Shown here one piece after another: positions 36,994-45,732 of a stretch of 64,000 bases of DNA. The notes below the pieces were generated by a model. The model was given only the letters and a program-made list of their open reading frames with translations. It did no database searches and was not told the origin of the DNA. Source of the stretch: Halogeometricum pallidum JCM 14848 (GTDB lineage: Archaea > Halobacteriota > Halobacteria > Halobacteriales > Haloferacaceae); NCBI RefSeq assembly GCF_000337095.1, contig NZ_AOIV01000011.1, forward strand, positions 170,764 through 234,763. Direction: 5' to 3'. A program made the position numbers and the translations under genes. Each line of letters starts with the position of its first letter. Positions within the stretch are counted from its first letter, which is position 1.

Positions 36994-37192
36994 TCAGGCG
37001 GTGGCCGAGTACCCGGCGTCCCTGACGGCGGCGGCGAGGGCGTCGACATCGGCGTCACCGGCGACGCTCGCGGTCTCACGTTCGCGGTCGACGGTCGCGT
37101 CTGTTACGCCGTCTACGCCTCGAAGCGCGTCCTCAACGGTCTGCTCGCAGTATTTACACATCATCCCCTTCGACGCTTATGGTTGTCGTCAT
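36994..37192 (-). pseudogene. copZ: CopZ-like heavy-metal-associated (HMA) chaperone with a one-base frameshift
   Basis: From ATG 37192 the minus strand reads MTTTISVEG, then hits a stop after D-D-V. Dropping one G from the GGGG run (plus-strand CCCC at 37165-37168) restores a normal 65-residue HMA protein: GMMCKYCEQTVEDALRGVDG and the C-terminus AVRDAGYSATA. The metal motif GMxCxxC lies exactly at the break. It is either a recent pseudogene or a homopolymer sequencing error. Such chaperones pass Cu(I) to P1B ATPases; the CopB gene is 120 nt downstream on the same strand. Confidence 0.85.
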
Positions 37193-37381
37193 ACGATATC
37201 ACGTACGCGAGCGGCTCTTATGCGGGTTTCTCTTTCGATTAGTTGGTTCGGTGGTCGATATCCCTTCGCTAGCAAGATTGGACGCTGACTTCGCCTGTGG
37301 CAGTTCGATGACGGCTGCTGTGGGACAGGATGCCTGCCCGTCCCCATCTGCCGAATGGTTTCTTGAGCGTTCGTCGTTCCC

Positions 37382-37936
37382 TCAGCCGAGTAGGTACCGC
37401 GTCCACGGATATCGGTCGATGAGCGGCTGTCCGTTCACCTCGTACTGTTCGAGCTTCGCGTCGAGACCCAGAATGCGGCCCGCGCCGAAGGCGGCGACGG
37501 CGAGGAACACGAGCATGTACGCGAAGTCGCCGTTGATATATCCGTGTGCGATATCCCAGTTTCCGAAGTAGAACATGAGCATCATGAACGCTCCCCAGAA
37601 CGCGGCCAGTCGAGTCAACGCGCCGACGAGGAGTCCGAGTCCGATGAGTATCTCTCCCCAAGGAACGGCGACGTTCACGAATTCGACGAACCAGGGGGTC
37701 TCCCCCATCGCAACGAAGAGACCGGCGAGCGGGCTTCCGGTGTTCGGGACTGCGCCCGTCAGGTAACCGCCCGCGCTGAAACTCCCGGAGAGGACCTTGT
37801 CGAGTCCGCTCTGAAAGAAAGCGATACCCATCATCAGGCGGAGCGCGAGAATGAACCACACGCTCAGCGTGTGGAGTCTCCCACTGGCCGTGAATCCGCC
37901 GACGGTACTTTCCAGTCGTACTTCTTGTGACGTCAT
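37382..37936 (-). CDS. DoxX-family membrane protein
   Basis: 184 residues from ATG 37936 (MTSQEVRLESTVGGFTASGR); the frame stays open upstream but lacks coding character. Four membrane segments with the DoxX hallmarks LRLMMGIAFFQSGLDKVL, VPWGEILIGLGLLVGALTRL and FWGAFMMLMFYFGNW. DoxX/DoxD-like proteins are linked to quinone reduction with thiosulfate or sulfane and to redox stress. A palindromic operator candidate lies just upstream of its TATA box, and it precedes copZ and copB on the same strand. Confidence 0.88.
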   Translation of the reverse strand: MTSQEVRLESTVGGFTASGRLHTLSVWFILALRLMMGIAFFQSGLDKVLSGSFSAGGYLTGAVPNTGSPLAGLFVAMGETPWFVEFVNVAVPWGEILIGLGLLVGALTRLAAFWGAFMMLMFYFGNWDIAHGYINGDFAYMLVFLAVAAFGAGRILGLDAKLEQYEVNGQPLIDRYPWTRYLLG

Positions 37937-37969
37937 GGTACGAGCTATTTTCTCGGAAGACGTTAAATC

Positions 37970-37988
37970 TACCACACTTCTTGTGGTA
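37970..37988. promoter_or_regulatory. Palindromic operator candidate upstream of the DoxX gene
   Basis: TACCACA-CTTCT-TGTGGTA is a perfect 7+7 inverted repeat 34-52 nt before the ATG at 37936. The TATA-like GATTTAACG (minus strand, about 37961-37969) abuts it, so the palindrome covers the BRE/upstream side of the promoter, where archaeal activators or repressors bind. Confidence 0.6.
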
Positions 37989-38575
37989 TCGATAGGTTCC
38001 CGTGCGGCTCCAACCGGAAAATCGAGGCGGCTCTGGTCTCTTCTCGGTCGTCGGATTCCCTCCAGCCTTCGTCGCATCGCGCTCCCTCGAAAAGACTCAT
38101 TTATATGTTCACCACTTTCGATACGGGGGCAGGTAATCGTCGGTTTCTCTCGCATATACACCCGATTCTCACACATCAAGTCAGCGATGTGAAGCGCCGG
38201 CCTTGGTAGGAAAAGAAATCGAGTATAGAAACATGCAGCTCGTGTGTATGTTACGACCTTACTACTGTAATACCGAAGCAAAGTGAGTATAAAAACGATC
38301 TCTCGAGCATTCTATTTCGAAGCAGAGCGGAGTAGAAAAGAACGCATCGAAGGGCGCAGAGAAATCTGGTATTTTCCCGTGTGAGAGTCTACCCGTCCGG
38401 AACGAACCCGAACAGCGTCCTCTCAATGAGCGCACCGTGTCGATCGGTCTGCATCTCATCGTGTTGGTTCACCGGTGCCAAGGCTTTCATCCTCGCTCAG
38501 TCGGGCGTACTCGATCACCCCGCGACCGGCGTACGACGCAATCTTTATCCCGCTATCGGGTCAATATTGTATAGA
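37989..38575. other. Intergenic region of about 0.6 kb between DoxX and DUF302
   Basis: No gene seen. The sequence is AT-richer than its surroundings at 38255-38350. CTTTATC at 38543-38549, 27-33 nt before the ATG at 38576, is a clear TATA box for a leaderless DUF302 transcript. Confidence 0.55.
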
Positions 38576-38980
38576 ATGTCCTATACTATGCAGAAAAGCG
38601 CCGGCGGGGAGTTCGACGCCGTCGTCGAGACGACTATCGAATCGCTCGAAGGCGAAGAGTTCGGCGTGCTGTGCGACATCGACGTGCAGCAGACGCTCGA
38701 GAAGAAGCTCAACGAGGACTTCCGAAGGTACCGCATCCTCGGTGCGTGCAATCCCGCACTGGCGCACCGCTCCCTCCAAGAGGAGATCGAGTTGGGAGCC
38801 CTCCTGCCCTGTAACGTCATCGTCTACGAGGACAACGACGGCGGAGTCACCGTGAGCGCCGTCGACCCCGAGCAGTTGGTCGGCATAGCTGACAACTCCG
38901 CGCTCGATTCCGTCGCCGAAGAGGTACACGAACGGTTCGAACGAGTCTTGGACGCCGTGGAAGCGGCGGCGAGGGACTGA
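38576..38980 (+). CDS. DUF302 domain protein (copy 2)
   Basis: 134 residues from ATG 38576. Very similar to the copy at 2154-2540: YRILGACNPALAHRSLQEEI, ELGALLPCNVIVYEDNDG and SAVDPEQLVGIADNSALDS, with both cysteines kept. It is followed 2 nt later by a SHOCT membrane protein, so they form an operon. Its presence in the metal island suggests a role in thiol/metal or redox defence, but no activity is established for this family. Confidence 0.88.
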   Translation: MSYTMQKSAGGEFDAVVETTIESLEGEEFGVLCDIDVQQTLEKKLNEDFRRYRILGACNPALAHRSLQEEIELGALLPCNVIVYEDNDGGVTVSAVDPEQLVGIADNSALDSVAEEVHERFERVLDAVEAAARD

Positions 38981-38982
38981 TA

Positions 38983-39336
38983 ATGGCGGATCCGAGCGGG
39001 CGCGACTGGACGACTATCCTCCTCGTCGTCCTCGCCGTCCTCGTTCTCTGGCCCGTGCTCATGATGCTGGGCTTCGGTGGGATGGGGATGGGATACGGCG
39101 GGATGATGGGCGGGTCCTACGGGGGCAGCACTGGCTTCGGATGGGTCGGGCTCGGAATCCAGTTGCTGTTCCTGCTCGCCATCCTAGGCGGCGGCTACTT
39201 CGTCGTTCGCCGTCTCCTCGACCAACGCGAGTCGAACGACGCAGCGTTGGAAGAACTCCGCCACGCGTACGCCCGCGGTGACCTCTCGGACGAGGAGTTC
39301 GAGACGCGACGGGCCAAGCTTCGGTCCGACGAGTGA
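38983..39336 (+). CDS. SHOCT-domain membrane protein (copy 1)
   Basis: 117 residues: membrane segment TILLVVLAVLVLWPVLMML, a Gly/Met-rich loop (GGMGMGYGGMMGGSYGGS), a second segment WVGLGIQLLFLLAILGGGYF and the C-terminal SHOCT motif LEELRHAYARGDLSDEEFET. SHOCT is a short oligomerisation-type domain. Met/Gly loops can hold Cu(I), but this is only suggestive. A similar protein is at 46757-47125. Confidence 0.85.
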   Translation: MADPSGRDWTTILLVVLAVLVLWPVLMMLGFGGMGMGYGGMMGGSYGGSTGFGWVGLGIQLLFLLAILGGGYFVVRRLLDQRESNDAALEELRHAYARGDLSDEEFETRRAKLRSDE

Positions 39337-39697
39337 GGCGTGACGATTGCGTCATTTCGACCTCGGGACCACGGTCGAGCTCGCCGGGTTCAACACGACC
39401 GCCGACCGCACTATCGAGCGGCTTCCGACCGCGGTCCGCGAGGCCGCCCCCGGGCACGAGGAGTTAGAAGAACGAAACGAAGAGATAGGTTCATCGCCCG
39501 ACACCGGTGAGTTCCGTCCAGCGTACCGGCCACCCATTTCAGTGTTCTTTATCGCAGTTCTCGCTAGACGCTCACGACGGATCGCTGGCTCTAGTGAGGA
39601 CAAAATCAGCGTCGCTCTCACTTTGGATTGTGGATTCCAGCGGCGCTCGGATTCACTATTCGTAGCCAGAAAGGGCATGAATTCACCTCCCGTATGA
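39337..39697. other. Intergenic region of about 0.36 kb
   Basis: A 116-codon frame covers most of it (HFDLGTTVELAGFNTTADRT and PTAVREAAPGHEELEERNEE are the best parts). No start with a promoter and no family is apparent, so I leave it unannotated. It may contain a decayed coding piece in its first ~150 bases. Confidence 0.45.
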
Positions 39698-41032
39698 ATG
39701 AGTACAACCATGGATCGCTGGGAATACGCGCTTCTTACGATACTCGGCTTGGCGGTGGTTGGCGTCGGGGTTGTGACTACCAATCAACCACTCGCACAGT
39801 TCTTCGTCGAGAGTACGAAACAGGCGGCGACCACGACGGTCTCTATGGCGTGGATCACGTGGTGGGCGCTGGTCATCGGGTTCGCCATCGCCGGCGGCGT
39901 CGAGGCGTGGACCTCCGACGAACAGATCGCCGACCTCATGGCCGGTCATGGCCCGCGCGAACTGGGCGCCGGCACCTTCTTCGGATTCGTCTCCTCGTCG
40001 TGTTCTTACAGCGCCATCGCCACGGCGAAGAACCTCTTCAAGAAGGGCGCCTCCGCGGCCGCCTCGCTCGGGGCGTTCATGTTCGCCTCGACGAACCTCG
40101 TCATCGAGATCGGCGCCGTCATCTGGATCCTGCTCGGCTGGCAGTTCCTGGTTGCGGACCTCGTCGGCGGCCTCATACTCATCGTCCTGATGGCGCTCGG
40201 CCTCACCTACCTCGTCCCCGACCACATCGTCGAAACCGCCCGTGAGAACGTGACCGACGACGAGCAGACCGCTCAGGACCCGGTCTGCGGGATGGAGGTG
40301 AACCCCGATGAGACCGAGCACTCGACCGAGCACGACGGAACCACGTACTACTTCTGCTCGCAGTCGTGCAAGGAGAGCTTCGATCCGAGCGAGGCCGAAA
40401 CTTCGATCTCGGAACAGGCCACCTCGCGGCAGGGGTGGAAAGCGCTGGCCGACAAGCAGTGGTCCGAGTGGGGGATGCTGTGGGACGAGATCGCCATCGG
40501 ATTCGTCTTCGCCGGCCTCATCGCCGGCTTCATCCCGCAGTCGGTCTGGACGAGCATCTTCTCTAGCGGTTCCTCCGGCACCCCCGTCTACATCCTCTGG
40601 ACGGCCGCGCTCGGTGCCGTCATCGGGATCGCCACGTTCGTCTGCTCGGTCGGAAACGTCCCCTTCGGGACGGTGCTCTGGACGAGGGGGCTTCCCTTCG
40701 GATCGGTGCTGTCGTACATCTACGCCGACCTGATCGTGCCGCCGATCATGGACGCCTACCGAGAGTACTACGGGACGACGTTCGCTGCTATCCTCTCCGC
40801 GATGATCTTCGTCGCCGCCGTCGTCGTCGGGGTCGTCGTCCACTTCCTCTTTTTCGCCCTGGGCTGGATCCCGGATCCATCGACCGCGCAGGTGGCCGAG
40901 GTGAAGATCGAGATGAACTACAAACTCGTACTGAACGTCCTCGCGACGGCGTTGTTCCTCGGCCTCTACTGGCTCCACCGCCAAGACTCGATGGGCAGTG
41001 ACGGAGACGGTCACGCTCATACCGCCGATTAA
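39698..41032 (+). CDS. Eight-helix permease (YraQ/DUF318 type) with an internal YHS metal-binding domain
   Basis: 444 residues. Two sets of about four membrane helices, with the family motif FFGFVSSSCSYSAIATAKNL in the first half and TFVCSVGNVPFGTVLWTRGL in the second. Between them, at about residues 190-235, lies a YHS/TRASH-like domain: DPVCGMEVNPDETEHSTEHD then YYFCSQSCKESFD, with CxxxC-type metal ligands. YHS domains bind or sense soft metals. The permease family is linked to export or uptake of metals and arsenicals. With CopB and a multicopper oxidase nearby, metal export gated by the YHS domain is a fair inference. Confidence 0.88.
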   Translation: MSTTMDRWEYALLTILGLAVVGVGVVTTNQPLAQFFVESTKQAATTTVSMAWITWWALVIGFAIAGGVEAWTSDEQIADLMAGHGPRELGAGTFFGFVSSSCSYSAIATAKNLFKKGASAAASLGAFMFASTNLVIEIGAVIWILLGWQFLVADLVGGLILIVLMALGLTYLVPDHIVETARENVTDDEQTAQDPVCGMEVNPDETEHSTEHDGTTYYFCSQSCKESFDPSEAETSISEQATSRQGWKALADKQWSEWGMLWDEIAIGFVFAGLIAGFIPQSVWTSIFSSGSSGTPVYILWTAALGAVIGIATFVCSVGNVPFGTVLWTRGLPFGSVLSYIYADLIVPPIMDAYREYYGTTFAAILSAMIFVAAVVVGVVVHFLFFALGWIPDPSTAQVAEVKIEMNYKLVLNVLATALFLGLYWLHRQDSMGSDGDGHAHTAD

Positions 41033-41053
41033 TCCTCCCCCTCGACAGGGTAT

Positions 41054-41290
41054 ATGTATGGTACGGTCCCTTTCGTTGAGCGAGCGACTATCCGCTCTGA
41101 ACGACCGGTTCGATCGAAACCCGCAAAGAGCGACATCTACCGTTGCGTGCAGTTCGCGGCTGATAACATGGTACTCGAGAATCTTCACCGAACCGAACGC
41201 CGGAGTCTCGTCAGCGGAATCACCCGCGAGATCGAACGAACGAATCGGCTCGATTCCTCGACCAACCTCCTACGGGGGACGCTAACGTGA
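41054..41290 (+). CDS. Small hypothetical protein translationally coupled to the channel gene
   Basis: 78 residues from ATG 41054. Its best part is SDIYRCVQFAADNMVLENLH followed by SGITREIERTNRL. Its stop overlaps the GTG start of the channel gene (GTGA at 41287-41290), the usual sign of coupled genes. The basic N-terminal ~25 residues are less convincing, so a later start is possible. No family recognised. Confidence 0.45.
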   Translation: MYGTVPFVERATIRSERPVRSKPAKSDIYRCVQFAADNMVLENLHRTERRSLVSGITREIERTNRLDSSTNLLRGTLT

Positions 41291-42285
41291 ATTTCCCGTA
41301 TGCCGTACTCGGTCTGATCGTGCTGGGTGGGACGATCACCGACCTCCTGTGGACCACGCTCTGGGTCGAAGGGGGCGCGGGGCCCCTCACAGATCGGCTG
41401 ATGGGCGGCATCTGGAGCGGGCTCCGTCGGACCGCAGACCGTCATTCGCGGCGTCTCACCCTGGCGGGGCCGCTGATTCTCGTCGTCAGCCTCTCCACGT
41501 GGATCGCGCTGCTGTGGTTCGGGTGGACGCTCCTCTTCGCTAGCGCGGCGAACGCCGTAATCGAAGTCAACGGACCGACGACCGTCACGTGGGTCGAGAA
41601 ATTCTACTTCACCGGTTACTCGCTGTTTACGCTCGGAAACGGCGGATTCGCCCCGGGCGGGGGCATCTGGAAAATCGCCACCGTGCTCATGACGGCCAGC
41701 GGGATGCTGTTCATCACGCTCATCGTCACGTACGTCCTCTCCATCCTCGGCGTGGTCACGCAGAAACAGCAGTTCGCCAGCAACGTCAGCGGACTCGGAA
41801 CGTACAGCGAAGCCTTCGTCGAAGCCGGGTGGAACGGGCGCGAACTCGACGGGTTCGACCTCCCGATCGAGACGATCACGACCGAACTCAATCAGTTGAC
41901 CGTGAACCACATGGCCTACCCTATCCTCCACTACTTCTACACGCAGCGACGGCAGTACTCCGCCGTCGTCAGCGTCGCCATCCTCGACGACTCGCTCACG
42001 CTACTGCGATTCGGTGTCCCGCAAGAACACCGTCCGAGCAGCGCGATTCTCAAGAACGCGCGTTCGAGCGTCGAGAACTACCTGGAGATGGTCAGCGACA
42101 CGTTCGCGCAGTCGGACGGCACCCCGCCCGAACCGGACTTGAACAGACTCCGCGAGAACGGAATTCCGACGACGTCCGAGGAGGACTTCACCGATGCGCT
42201 GGAGGAACTGAAGATGCGTCGGCGAAAGCTACACGGACTGACCGACGCCGACGCCCGATACTGGCCACGACCCGAGGACGAATGA
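41287..42285 (+). CDS. Two-helix ion-channel-like membrane protein
   Basis: 332 residues from GTG 41287. Membrane segments at about 5-25, 55-80 and 125-150 surround a pore loop reading FTGYSLFTLGNGGFAPGGG. TLGNGG stands where potassium channels have TVGYG, so the pore layout is channel-like but selectivity is unclear. A soluble C-terminal part (~residues 155-332) contains ETITTELNQLTVNHMAYPIL and ends DADARYWPRPEDE. Neighbouring metal genes suggest a role in ion balance during metal stress. Confidence 0.8.
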   Translation: MNFPYAVLGLIVLGGTITDLLWTTLWVEGGAGPLTDRLMGGIWSGLRRTADRHSRRLTLAGPLILVVSLSTWIALLWFGWTLLFASAANAVIEVNGPTTVTWVEKFYFTGYSLFTLGNGGFAPGGGIWKIATVLMTASGMLFITLIVTYVLSILGVVTQKQQFASNVSGLGTYSEAFVEAGWNGRELDGFDLPIETITTELNQLTVNHMAYPILHYFYTQRRQYSAVVSVAILDDSLTLLRFGVPQEHRPSSAILKNARSSVENYLEMVSDTFAQSDGTPPEPDLNRLRENGIPTTSEEDFTDALEELKMRRRKLHGLTDADARYWPRPEDE

Positions 42286-42483
42286 CGAGGTGGTGTAGAC
42301 TGTTCGTATTTCTTCTCCCTGCAGGACGGACCCGAAATACCTATTCGGCGGCGGAAACTACCCGTTAGTATAACCTCCACAATATGATGCAATACTACTC
42401 GCACGAACTGTGGAGCTAGTCGATTCGAGCCTCGCGGTCCGACCAGCAAACACTCACCACGGCCGCGAAGAGCGGAATCGGCG

Positions 42484-43965
42484 ATGAACTCGAAAACGAT
42501 GAAATCCGACAACTCTCACGCGCGCGGAGACGGTACCGCAGGCGGCGACCAATCGCGGCGTCTCTCTCGCCGGACGCTCCTTCACTCGGCACAGTTAGCC
42601 GCGGTCGGTGCGCTCGCGGGATGCGCCGGCGAACTCCCCGACGTCGGTTCGAGCGGTCGCGAAGTCACGCCACGGTCGACAGTTACCGACGACCCGAATG
42701 AGTCGGTCACTCTCACCGCAGCCCCCGGGGTGGAATCCGAGGCTATCGATTCGTCCGCGACGTGGGCGTACGACGGCCAGACTCCGGGACCGGAACTCCG
42801 TGTTCGAGAAGGCGACGTGCTCGGGGTCAAAGTCGCCAACGACCTCTCCGAAGAAACGACCGTCCACTGGCACGGCGTCCCCGTCCCGAATCCCGTCGAC
42901 GGCGTTCCGGGCGTGACGCAGGAGCCGATTTCGCCCGGCGAGACGTTTGACTACAAGTTCCGTGCGGAACCCGCGGGGACGTACTTCTACCACAGCCACG
43001 TCGGACTACAACTCGACCGCGGGTTGCTCGGTCCGCTCATCGTCGAGGAACGCGACCCGCACGTCGAGTACGACCGCGACGTCGTCGTCGTGTTCGACGA
43101 CTACCTCGCCGGCGAACCGCGGCTTCCCGCGGACACCGGAACAGGCGGCGGGATGGGAGGCGGCATGGGCGGCGGGATGATGGGCGACGTTCGCCCGCCG
43201 TACGAGGGCCATCTCGTCAACGGCCGACTCCCGAGCGACCCGACGCGGTTCGAGGTGACCGAGGGCGAGCGGGTTCGGTTCCGGTTCGTGAACGCCGCCA
43301 GCGCGACCGTGTACGGCGTTCGGATGGCCGGTCACGAGATGACGATCACGCACGCCGACGGGCGTCCGGTCGAACCCGTCGACGCGGACTCGTTCGCCTT
43401 CGGTGCGGGTGAGCGATACGACGCCGTGGTCGAAGCGACCAACCCCGGCACGTGGGTCCTGCAGGCGGACGCCCTCGACGGGAACGAACCGCCGGCGAGA
43501 GCGGTTCTCGCGTACGACGGCATCGACGAATCGTCGACCCCGGCGTCGCCGTCGTCACCCACGACCCGACTCGGTTACGGCGACCTGCACGCCGTCTCGT
43601 CACTCGACGGAATCGGCGGGAGCCCGGACCGAACCTTCGACTTGACTCTGTCCCAGGGCAGTGGAGCGTACGTGTGGACCATCGACGGGCAGGCGTACCC
43701 GGACGCGGACCCCCTCCAGATCCGTCCGGACGAACACGTTCGAATCCGGATGACGAATCGGAGTCCGGTCGTCCATCCGATGCACCTCCACGGACACTTC
43801 TTCCGCGTCGGCGACGCCGTCAAGGACACCGTCCTCGTGCCGGGGCACATGGGACAGGTGACGATAGACTTCCACGCGGACAACCCCGGTCGGTGGCTGT
43901 TCCACTGCCACAACCTCTACCACCTCGACGCGGGGATGGCGCGCGTCCTCAGATACGTCGAGTGA
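42484..43965 (+). CDS. Secreted multicopper oxidase
   Basis: 493 residues. A twin-arginine signal with lipobox (RRLSRRTLLHSAQLAAVGAL followed by AGC) sends it out as a lipoprotein. Copper ligand motifs are all present: HWHG, YHSH, HPMHLHGH and HCHNLYHLDAGM, giving one type-1 and a trinuclear centre. A Met-rich insert (TGGGMGGGMGGGMMGD, about residue 220) resembles the Met-rich loops of cuprous oxidases such as CueO. Probable job: oxidising Cu(I) outside the cell; laccase-like activity on organics is the alternative. Confidence 0.95.
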   Translation: MNSKTMKSDNSHARGDGTAGGDQSRRLSRRTLLHSAQLAAVGALAGCAGELPDVGSSGREVTPRSTVTDDPNESVTLTAAPGVESEAIDSSATWAYDGQTPGPELRVREGDVLGVKVANDLSEETTVHWHGVPVPNPVDGVPGVTQEPISPGETFDYKFRAEPAGTYFYHSHVGLQLDRGLLGPLIVEERDPHVEYDRDVVVVFDDYLAGEPRLPADTGTGGGMGGGMGGGMMGDVRPPYEGHLVNGRLPSDPTRFEVTEGERVRFRFVNAASATVYGVRMAGHEMTITHADGRPVEPVDADSFAFGAGERYDAVVEATNPGTWVLQADALDGNEPPARAVLAYDGIDESSTPASPSSPTTRLGYGDLHAVSSLDGIGGSPDRTFDLTLSQGSGAYVWTIDGQAYPDADPLQIRPDEHVRIRMTNRSPVVHPMHLHGHFFRVGDAVKDTVLVPGHMGQVTIDFHADNPGRWLFHCHNLYHLDAGMARVLRYVE

Positions 43966-44079
43966 ACCGGGCGGCCCGCTTCTACTACCGCAGTCTCTCT
44001 CGGGGTCTGCAGACGGTGTAACCGAGGTATGTCTCCACGAGATAACGAAAATCCGCATACGAACGAAACGATGAGCGGG

Positions 44080-44823
44080 TTAGTCGGCCGCCTGTGCCTG
44101 CGAACTGCTGCTATCGTCGCCGCCCATCTCGGAGGGGTCGCTCATCCCCTCCTTAACGCCGTACTTCACGAGTGCAACGTTGACGGGCCAGGCGACGAGG
44201 AACCCGATGGACAGCGAGAACACCAGCGCCATCCAAAACAGTATTTGGCCCATGTGGGCTTGGCTGGCGAGCAGAAGATCGGTCCCGATGGCGAAAATCT
44301 CCATGATCGTGATCGAGGGCGTCTCGCTCAGAAGCGCATCCCACGTCGCCTCTGTGAACCCGACGCCGTCCTGCATGAGCGGACCGATCGTGAGCGCGTA
44401 GCCGAAGAGATACGCGAATCCGAAGGTGACCGCCGCGACCCACCCGATGCTGAGTGCGAGGATGCCTTGTGCGAGCGTGATCCCGACAATCTCACCTGCG
44501 CCACATCCCGAGTAGCAGTGGGCAGTCGAGCGGAGGCCGCGGCGCCCCACCGAGTCGTGCGGGATCTGCGTGCGTCCGGAGTACCAGTAGATAGCGAGGC
44601 CGAACGGACCCGAATAGAGGACGACGAACGTCCAGACGGCCTTCATCATCGACGGGAGCGCTTGGTTCCGATTCCGAAGGTCCCACCAGAGCGTCCCGAC
44701 GGACGCGACGACGAAGAGCGTCCAGACGCCCAGCACGGTGGGGCTAGAGAGGATCGGTTTCAAGACCTGACGGATCGGTGCGAACGCGTGTTCGATCTGC
44801 TTGGCGAGTTGTTGAAGTGGCAT
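44080..44823 (-). CDS. DUF4396 membrane protein
   Basis: 247 residues from ATG 44823. Six or so membrane segments with the family sequence VVLYSGPFGLAIYWYSGRTQ, then a cysteine-containing loop (STAHCYSGCGAGEIVGITLA), FAYLFGYALTIGPLMQDGV and SIGFLVAWPVNVALVKYGVK. DUF4396 proteins are found near copper oxidases and metal genes; function unknown. The Met/His/Cys in helices are consistent with a metal or redox membrane role. Confidence 0.87.
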   Translation of the reverse strand: MPLQQLAKQIEHAFAPIRQVLKPILSSPTVLGVWTLFVVASVGTLWWDLRNRNQALPSMMKAVWTFVVLYSGPFGLAIYWYSGRTQIPHDSVGRRGLRSTAHCYSGCGAGEIVGITLAQGILALSIGWVAAVTFGFAYLFGYALTIGPLMQDGVGFTEATWDALLSETPSITIMEIFAIGTDLLLASQAHMGQILFWMALVFSLSIGFLVAWPVNVALVKYGVKEGMSDPSEMGGDDSSSSQAQAAD

Positions 44824-45120
44824 GTATCGTTGTGGCGTTGTCGGCGACGGCACGTACTGGAGTTTCGAGCGTGCTGTGTTGTTCGGAATCCGCTTCACCG
44901 CCCAATTTTCACGGAAAGCATTAGACCGTTGTGGCCCCTTTCTCTCTAACACCGCAGATGGGTTGTTTCTCCACCTTCTCGAGTTCGTTGTAGATGAACG
45001 AGCTGCCTCAGAAGAGACGGTTGGGACGTCCTATGAATGCTTTCGAAGGTTCTCTACACTGTAGACACATCAGTGGAGATAACGTCTGAACCGGCGTACG
45101 ACTAATCGAGGAGAAAGACC

Positions 45121-45417
45121 ATGACGACCATGAGAATCGGACGTTGGCTGCTCGCAATGCTCGCAATCGTCGGACTCGCGTTCGCTGCGCCCGTGGTCAG
45201 CGCACACGGCACCGACACGACTGCTGACGACGCGCCCCCGTACGACGAGACCGCTAACGACTGGGCGGCCTGGATGGAGGCGCACATGACCGAGCACATG
45301 GGCCCTGGTAGCGTCGAATGGATGGAGTCGCACATGGGTGTGACCGTCGACGAGATGGCCCAGGACATGGCTGACGACGACTACGACGGCGGAATGTACG
45401 GGCAGGGTCACTGCTGA
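45121..45417 (+). CDS. Exported Met/His-rich small protein
   Basis: 98 residues. A Sec signal peptide (MRIGRWLLAMLAIVGLAFAA, cleavage near VSA-HG) is followed by an acidic mature part with repeated Met-His pairs (WMEAHMTEHMG, WMESHMG, MYGQGHC). Such spacing suits Cu(I)/Ag(I) binding. GGAGAAAG 5-12 nt upstream is a Shine-Dalgarno-like site. Periplasm-like or surface copper buffering next to the multicopper oxidase is inferred; no named family recognised. Confidence 0.75.
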   Translation: MTTMRIGRWLLAMLAIVGLAFAAPVVSAHGTDTTADDAPPYDETANDWAAWMEAHMTEHMGPGSVEWMESHMGVTVDEMAQDMADDDYDGGMYGQGHC

Positions 45418-45732
45418 CGGACCCTGACCGTACCGAACGCACCGAACGAACACTGAGACGCACCATCCGACTCACGATCATGACCCGATGCACTACGCAG
45501 TTCGGATTCCTCACACCGCTGGAGGCCTCGATAGCACGGCGAATCATCAACGTTCAACCGAACAGCCGCCTCCTACTCGCCGACGATGGCGTACCCAACT
45601 ACTTTGATAGCTGATGCTGAAGTATATCTCTAGATGGGACAGCCATTTCCCGACCACGAATGATGAAACAGTATCGATTGACCAGACACCACAGTGTGAA
45701 GTGCGAGATTGACCGATAAATCACGTGATACA
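45418..45732. other. Short intergenic region
   Basis: 315 bases with no supported gene. A 44-codon frame from about 45480 (MTRCTTQFGFLTPLEASIAR) is probably chance. AGTATATCTC near 45621-45630 is a promoter candidate for the next gene with a leader of about 100 nt. Confidence 0.4.

Noticed and set aside
37937-38281. N-terminal extension of the DoxX protein
   Set aside because: It would cross the TATA element and the palindrome; the family begins near the ATG at 37936.
39347-39697. 116-codon ORF between the SHOCT and permease genes
   Set aside because: Only the first part looks protein-like and there is no promoter or family; possibly a remnant.
39683-41188. 501-codon minus-strand frame opposite the YHS permease
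   Set aside because: Shadow frame with repetitive Asp/Arg/Glu composition; the plus-strand permease has all family motifs.
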